From Sphingomonadaceae bacterium (GTDB lineage: Bacteria > Pseudomonadota > Alphaproteobacteria > Sphingomonadales > Sphingomonadaceae), in the NCBI GenBank assembly GCA_947477745.1, contig CANJUF010000009.1, positions 20,251 through 84,250 of the forward strand: a DNA stretch of 64,000 nucleotides. Reading direction: 5' to 3'. The translations under genes were made by a program, and so were the position numbers. The notes beneath the pieces were generated by a model, which saw only the letters and a program-made list of their open reading frames with translations, made no database searches and was not told the DNA's origin. Shown piece by piece: positions 59,884-64,000 of the stretch (position 1 is its first letter; every line of letters begins with the position of its first letter).

Positions 59884-61644
59884 TCAAGCTGCCAGCTTGA
59901 ACGGTGCGATCGCGCCTTCGAGGTAAAGCTTCTTCGCCTTGGCGCGGCTCAGCTTGCCTGAACTGGTGCGCGGCAGCGTGCGCGGCGGCACCAGCTCGAC
60001 GATGCAGTTCATGCCGGTGATCGAGCGCACCTTGTCGCGGATCGTGCCGTGCAACTTCAGGCGCTCGACCGGGTCGGAAACGCGGCAGTGGACAAGCACG
60101 GCGGGCACTTCCTCGCCGTGTTCGGTCTCGAGCGAGAATGCCGCGATGTCGCCGTGGTTGAAGCCGGGCAGCTGCTCCACCGCCCATTCGATGTCCTGCG
60201 GCCAGTGGTTCTTGCCGTTGATGATGATCATGTCCTTGGCGCGCCCGACGATGAACAGGTGGCCGCTGCCCATGTATCCCATGTCGCCGGTATCGAGCCA
60301 GCCGTCAGCCATGCATTCAGCGGTGGCTTCGGGATCGCGATAATAGCCCTGCATCAGGCTGGTGCCGCGGCACCACACCTTGCCGATGTGGTGATCGGGA
60401 ACGGCTGCGCCGGTCGCGCCCCTGATCTCGACTTCCATGCCGCGCACCGGCTTGCCGCAGTTGACGATGGCACGGTAGCGCGCGGGACGCGACAAGTCGC
60501 GCGGCGCGCCCGACAGGCGCTCCTCCTCGACCAGTTCGACGCGAATGCCTTCGCCCGGCGGCATCAGGGTGACCGCCAGCGTCGCCTCGGCCAGGCCGTA
60601 GCTGGGCAGGAAGGCCGAAGCCCGGAAACCGGCAGGGGCAAAGGCGTTGACGAAGTTCTGCATCACGTCGGGGCGGATCATGTCCGCGCCGTTGCCCGCC
60701 AGCCGCCAGCGCGACAGGTCGAAACGCTCGGACACATGAGTCTGGCTCGAGACGCGGCGCGCGCAGATGTCATAGCCGAAGGTGGGCGAATAGGAGCACG
60801 AGGTGCCGGGATTGCGGCTGATGATATCGAGCCAGGCAAGGGGGCGCCGGGCGAAATCCTCTGTCCGCAAATAGTCGGTCGAGACCTGGTTGGCGATCAT
60901 CGAGAGGAAGCAGCCGACAAGGCCCATGTCGTGGTACCACGGCAACCACGAGATGCAGCGGTCAGTCTCGGTGAATTCCATGCCGTGGCTGTGCGCCGCG
61001 AGATTGGCGAGCAGGCCCCGGTGCGTGACGATGACGCCGTGGGGAAAGCGGGTCGATCCGCTGGAATACTGGAGGAAGCATACATCGTCGGGCGAGACTT
61101 CGGGCAGCGGAGCCGGCGGCGCATCGATCTCGGCGAAATTTTCCCAGGCCATGCCCTTGCATTGCTGGCGCTCTGCGGCGGCTGCGGCCATGCCTTCGAG
61201 TTCGCGCGGATAAAGCAGCATGACCGGCTCGGCGCTCGACATCTGCACCGCAATCTGGTCGATGTAGTTGTCCTTGCCGCCAAAGCTGGTCGGCAGCGGC
61301 AGCGGCACCGGCCAGGCGCCGGCATAGACCGCGCCGCAGAACAGCGCGGCAAATTCGGGTCCGGTCTCGGCGATCATCGCCACGCGGTCGCCCTTGTTGA
61401 CGCCGCATGCGATCAGCTTGCAGGCGGCCTGCAGCGCCAGTTCGCGCAGTTCGCTGAACGGCATGACCCGCGCCAGATTGCCGCGCGGATCGTGGAAATT
61501 GAAACCTCGCTTGCCGCGCGCGGCATAGTCCAGCGCCTCGCCGAATGTGGCGAAATCGGCAAAACGGCGCGGCAAGGCGTCTACGTTGGGGGTCGGCACA
61601 AGGGCCTCGGCGGTGCCATGCACCAGGGTATCGGTATCGATCAT
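59884..61644 (-). CDS. fatty-acyl-AMP ligase (FAAL)
   Basis: 586 aa. Typical FAAL features: FHDPRGNLARVMPFSELRELA, P-loop LQYSSGSTRFPHGVIVTH, SWLPWYHDMGLVG, CSYSPTFGYDICARRV, LPSYGLAEATLAVTL, and DTGDMGYMGSGHLFIVGRAKDMIIINGKNHWPQDIE, TSSGKLSRAKAKKLYLEG. FAALs make acyl-adenylates and pass the acyl to an ACP or polyketide synthase instead of CoA. No such partner is within the window. ATG; divergent from recX and upstream of the toxin-antitoxin pair. Confidence 0.88.
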   Translation of the reverse strand: MIDTDTLVHGTAEALVPTPNVDALPRRFADFATFGEALDYAARGKRGFNFHDPRGNLARVMPFSELRELALQAACKLIACGVNKGDRVAMIAETGPEFAALFCGAVYAGAWPVPLPLPTSFGGKDNYIDQIAVQMSSAEPVMLLYPRELEGMAAAAAERQQCKGMAWENFAEIDAPPAPLPEVSPDDVCFLQYSSGSTRFPHGVIVTHRGLLANLAAHSHGMEFTETDRCISWLPWYHDMGLVGCFLSMIANQVSTDYLRTEDFARRPLAWLDIISRNPGTSCSYSPTFGYDICARRVSSQTHVSERFDLSRWRLAGNGADMIRPDVMQNFVNAFAPAGFRASAFLPSYGLAEATLAVTLMPPGEGIRVELVEEERLSGAPRDLSRPARYRAIVNCGKPVRGMEVEIRGATGAAVPDHHIGKVWCRGTSLMQGYYRDPEATAECMADGWLDTGDMGYMGSGHLFIVGRAKDMIIINGKNHWPQDIEWAVEQLPGFNHGDIAAFSLETEHGEEVPAVLVHCRVSDPVERLKLHGTIRDKVRSITGMNCIVELVPPRTLPRTSSGKLSRAKAKKLYLEGAIAPFKLAA

Positions 61645-61783
61645 GGATATGTTTACCCTTATGGTTTCAACCGTTTAACCAGCATGTCGGGCGGATTGCC
61701 GCCAATACGCGCGCCCCGGATCCCAAATTGCGCCGCCATGCAGGCTCTCCCCATTCGGTCCGGACTGTGGCACGAATAGGGCA

Positions 61784-62332
61784 ATGGCTCACACCCGCCG
61801 CATTCCAAAACCGCTCGATCCGGCCCGGCTGGAGGAACTGGCGCTTGCCTATGTCGCCCGTTTTTCGACCAGCCGCGCCAAGCTGGAGACCTATCTCGCG
61901 CGCAAATTGCGCGAACGCGGCTGGGATTTCGCCTCGCCGCCGCGCGTCGCCGAACTTGCCGAGCGGTTCGTTGAGGCGGGCTATGTCGACGATCTCGCCT
62001 ATGCCCGTTCAAAAACCGGCAGCCTGATGCGGCGCGGCTATGGCATGCGCCGGGTCGGCCAGGCGCTGGGCGCGGCAGGGATCGAGCCCGAAGTGCGCGA
62101 GCAGGTCGCTCCCGAGGAAGCGCAGCGCCGCGCCGCCGCGCTGGTGATGGCGCGCAAGCGCCGATTGGGGCCATTCGCCGATGCACCGGCCGACCGCGCG
62201 CTGCGGCAAAAACAGATTGCCGCGATGCTGCGCGCGGGCCATGCGATGGACCATATAATGGCGCTGCTCGGCTCTGCCGGCATCGAAGATGCGGAGCAGT
62301 GGGCGCAGGCCGAAGGAGATTGCGAAGGATGA
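61784..62332 (+). CDS. recX: regulatory protein RecX
   Basis: 182 aa. ALAYVARFSTSRAKLETYLARKLRERGW and FVEAGYVDDLAYARSKTGSLMRRGYGMRRVGQALGAAGIE are the tandem three-helix repeats of RecX, which limits RecA filament growth. It is not near recA in this window. The stop overlaps the next start (ATGA). No LexA-type site was visible upstream. Confidence 0.9.
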   Translation: MAHTRRIPKPLDPARLEELALAYVARFSTSRAKLETYLARKLRERGWDFASPPRVAELAERFVEAGYVDDLAYARSKTGSLMRRGYGMRRVGQALGAAGIEPEVREQVAPEEAQRRAAALVMARKRRLGPFADAPADRALRQKQIAAMLRAGHAMDHIMALLGSAGIEDAEQWAQAEGDCEG

Positions 62333-62832
62333 AACGGGTTCGCCTGCTGCCCAGGGCGCTGGTCGCCGCGCTCGGCCTGCTTGCGCTTGCTGCCGGCTGC
62401 TCGCCCGCCGTGTCCGATGCGCCGAGCCAGGCCGCGCAGGTCCAGGCGAGGCATCCCGAATCGGGCCTTGCGCTGATCCCGGTCACCATCAAGTCCACCG
62501 GGGGCGTGCACCGCGTCACCGCCGAACTCGCGCGCAGTCGCTACGAACAAGCGAAAGGCCTGATGTTTCGTACCGCGATGGGCGCGGACGAAGGCATGTT
62601 GTTTCCCTTCGACCAGCCGCGCCAGGCAAGTTTCTACATGCGCAATACGGTGATCCCGCTCGACCTCATCTTCATCGGGCAGAACCGGCGGATTCTCAAC
62701 GTCTACGACAATGCCGAACCCTATAGCGAGCGGCTGATCCTTTCCGAAGGTCTGGCGATTGCGGTGCTCGAACTGGTCGGGGGGCGCGCGGCGCAGCTTG
62801 GCATCAAGGCCGGCGACAAGGTGGAATGGTAA
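62329..62832 (+). CDS. DUF192 lipoprotein
   Basis: 167 aa. Signal peptide and lipobox LALAAGC near residue 24, then the DUF192 domain (VTAELARSRYEQAKGLMFRTAMGADEGMLFPFDQPRQASFYMRNTVIPLDLIFIGQNRRI) to the C-terminus. Exported lipoprotein of unknown reaction, conserved in alphaproteobacteria. Translationally coupled to recX. Confidence 0.9.
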   Translation: MKRVRLLPRALVAALGLLALAAGCSPAVSDAPSQAAQVQARHPESGLALIPVTIKSTGGVHRVTAELARSRYEQAKGLMFRTAMGADEGMLFPFDQPRQASFYMRNTVIPLDLIFIGQNRRILNVYDNAEPYSERLILSEGLAIAVLELVGGRAAQLGIKAGDKVEW

Positions 62833-62892
62833 TGTGGGATGATCCCGGCAAGCCGCTTGCCACTCTCGCGAGCGGAAGGTAACGGCGAGGCC

Positions 62893-63291
62893 ATGGGTAT
62901 TCTCGGCAAGATCTTCACCTGGTGGGACGGCGCGACGATCGGCACCATGCTGTGGAGCGCGCGCAAGGGCGTGCATGTCGGCACCGACGCGCAAGGCAAC
63001 AAGTATTATCGCGGCAAGAAGCCGCATCCCGACGGCCGCGAACGGCGCTGGGTGATCTACAATGGCGCGAACGACGCCAGCCGCGTTCCGGCCGAATGGC
63101 ACGGCTGGCTGCACGGCAGTTTCGACGACGTGCCCGAAAGCCATCTGCCGCCGGCGCGCATCTGGGAAGTGGACTACACCCCCAACGCCACCGGCACCGC
63201 CGCGGCCTATCGCCCGGCTGGCGCGCTGGAAATGGGCGGACGCCGCGCCCGCGCGACCGGCGACTACGAAGCCTGGTCGCCAGAGAGCTGA
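62893..63291 (+). CDS. NADH dehydrogenase accessory subunit, NDUFA12 (B17.2) family
   Basis: 132 aa. FTWWDGATIGTMLWSARKGVHVGTDAQGNKYYRGKK and PAEWHGWLHGSFDDVPESHLPP are the conserved family stretches. It is a peripheral part of respiratory complex I in alphaproteobacteria and mitochondria. MGILGKIF is taken as start; an upstream ATG adds a dissimilar tail. Followed 3 bases later by the DUF2155 gene. Confidence 0.93.
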   Translation: MGILGKIFTWWDGATIGTMLWSARKGVHVGTDAQGNKYYRGKKPHPDGRERRWVIYNGANDASRVPAEWHGWLHGSFDDVPESHLPPARIWEVDYTPNATGTAAAYRPAGALEMGGRRARATGDYEAWSPES

Positions 63292-63294
63292 TCG

Positions 63295-63912
63295 GTGAAG
63301 CGGGGGTTCGCCGCCACTGCCGCCCTCGCCTTGCTGGCTTCCTGCGGGCAGGGCGATCCTGCCGCCGATCCGTCTGCCGATGTCGCCACCAAGGCGGCGC
63401 CCAGGCCGGTGCCGAGACTGGTTGCGGCCAAGGGCACTGAAGTCACCCCCAATTCCGAGCGGATCGCCACCATCGGCCTGCTCAACAAGCGCAACAACAT
63501 CACCCGCGACCTTGTCCTCAAGGTCGGCGAACGCCAGCAGATCGGCAATGTCGTGGTCCGCGTGCAAAGCTGCGAGCGCACCGCGCCGTGGGAAATGCCC
63601 GCCGAAACCGGCGCCTTCGTGCAGTTCTATGTCGAGGAGCCGCCCAGCCCGGGCGCGGACAAGATCTGGCGCAAGATATTCTCGGGCTGGCTGTTCAAGA
63701 ATTCGCCCGCGCTCAACGTGGTCGAGCACCCGGTCTACGATGTCTGGGTCAAGGACTGCGCGATGAACTTTCCGGGCGAGGAAGCAAAGCCGGCTGCCGC
63801 CGCATCGCCCAAGAGCGCGCCGAAAGCTTCGGGAAGCGGCGCGCCTTCGCCCGCGCCGTCGCCGTCTCCAGCGCCCCAGCCGGTCGCCAGCCCCGCTGCC
63901 GAGCCGGCATAG
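63295..63912 (+). CDS. DUF2155 lipoprotein
   Basis: 205 aa. GTG start. Lipobox LALLASC near residue 17, the DUF2155 core (TIGLLNKRNNITRDLVLKVGERQQIGNVVVRVQSCERTAPWEMP...AFVQFYVEEP...FSGWLFKNSPALNVVEHPVYDVWVKDC) and a Pro/Ala/Ser-rich tail of about 45 residues. Role unknown. Linked to NDUFA12 and aat in this order in many alphaproteobacteria. The tail overlaps the opposite-strand aat end by 178 bases. Confidence 0.88.
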   Translation: MKRGFAATAALALLASCGQGDPAADPSADVATKAAPRPVPRLVAAKGTEVTPNSERIATIGLLNKRNNITRDLVLKVGERQQIGNVVVRVQSCERTAPWEMPAETGAFVQFYVEEPPSPGADKIWRKIFSGWLFKNSPALNVVEHPVYDVWVKDCAMNFPGEEAKPAAAASPKSAPKASGSGAPSPAPSPSPAPQPVASPAAEPA

Positions 63913-64000
63913 GGCCGCTGCGCTGCCTTGAGCAGCGCCAGATAGCGTTCCTGCGGAATGTCGACCGCGCCCAGCGATGCGAGATGCCCCGTCATGAACT
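63735..64000 (-). CDS. aat: leucyl/phenylalanyl-tRNA-protein transferase, C-terminal part
   Basis: The window edge cuts off most of the gene. The first visible residues, FMTGHLASLGAVDIPQERYL, match the conserved C-terminal block of Aat, which adds Leu or Phe to N-terminal Lys/Arg proteins as an N-degron mark. After that comes a low-complexity Gly/Ala-rich stretch and ends FIAQSLTQTS, lying antisense to the end of DUF2155. Because overlap is long (178 bases), the true end might differ if the last part is not translated as read. Confidence 0.75.
   Translation of the reverse strand, partial: FMTGHLASLGAVDIPQERYLALLKAAQRPYAGSAAGLATGWGAGDGDGAGEGAPLPEAFGALLGDAAAAGFASSPGKFIAQSLTQTS

Noticed and set aside
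62038..63729. 563-codon open frame on the - strand spanning recX to DUF2155
   Set aside because: Four well-supported small genes occupy the other strand; this frame has no domain.

Overview
The window comes from a GC-rich alphaproteobacterium, most likely a sphingomonad (Novosphingobium, Sphingopyxis or Erythrobacteraceae type). The evidence is the mitochondrial-type complex I accessory protein (NDUFA12) next to a DUF2155 protein and aat, an ScfR-type regulator facing isocitrate lyase, the palindromic intergenic repeats, and a very dense set of oxygenases and CoA-dependent catabolic enzymes. I saw no rRNA, tRNA, CRISPR array, transposase or phage gene, and no gene-free stretch longer than about 230 bases.

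Region 1 (1 to about 34.3 kb) is a large catabolic island. It holds acyl-CoA dehydrogenase, 3-hydroxyacyl-CoA dehydrogenase, a CaiB/BaiF CoA-transferase, four SDRs (counting the one beside the GntR regulator), two acyl-CoA ligases, a thiolase and a thiolase-like protein, two D-aminoacylase-like amidohydrolases, two epoxide hydrolases each beside a PF10118 protein, three cytochromes P450 (one with its own 2Fe-2S ferredoxin), a Baeyer-Villiger-type monooxygenase in an operon with SDR, amidohydrolase and esterase genes, a Zn-alcohol dehydrogenase, an AtuA-family protein and several small enzymes. Together they suggest stepwise hydroxylation, ketone-to-ester conversion, hydrolysis, CoA activation and beta-oxidation of a bulky aliphatic, isoprenoid or steroid-like compound. 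The substrate is not determined by the sequence.

Region 2 (34.3 to 40.1 kb) carries a molybdopterin oxidoreductase, two tiny paralogous proteins of 53 residues, isocitrate lyase (aceA) and its divergent ScfR/RamB-like regulator. This is the glyoxylate-bypass link that lets acetyl-CoA from region 1 be assimilated. Acetyl-CoA synthetase lies further along at 56 kb.

Region 3 (40.2 to 49.1 kb) looks like a self-contained IclR regulon: an IclR regulator, two kinase-fold phosphotransferases, an unusual CoA ligase, a P450, a metal-dependent amidohydrolase and a second CaiB/BaiF CoA-transferase. Five copies of one 14-base near-palindrome (TTCGAAATAGCGAA-like) lie in the promoter gaps of this region; this is the strongest new regulatory signal I found.

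Region 4 (49.2 to 64 kb) is mixed and mostly housekeeping: a lone short flagellin with a clear terminator, a small conserved protein, a cupin, a dienelactone-hydrolase-like enzyme, a TonB-like protein, a membrane sulfatase-fold enzyme, manC and a class I phosphomannose isomerase (GDP-mannose supply), acs, an MFS transporter, a ParDE toxin-antitoxin pair, an orphan fatty-acyl-AMP ligase, recX, a DUF192 lipoprotein, NDUFA12, a DUF2155 lipoprotein and the 3' end of aat, which overlaps DUF2155 tail to tail.
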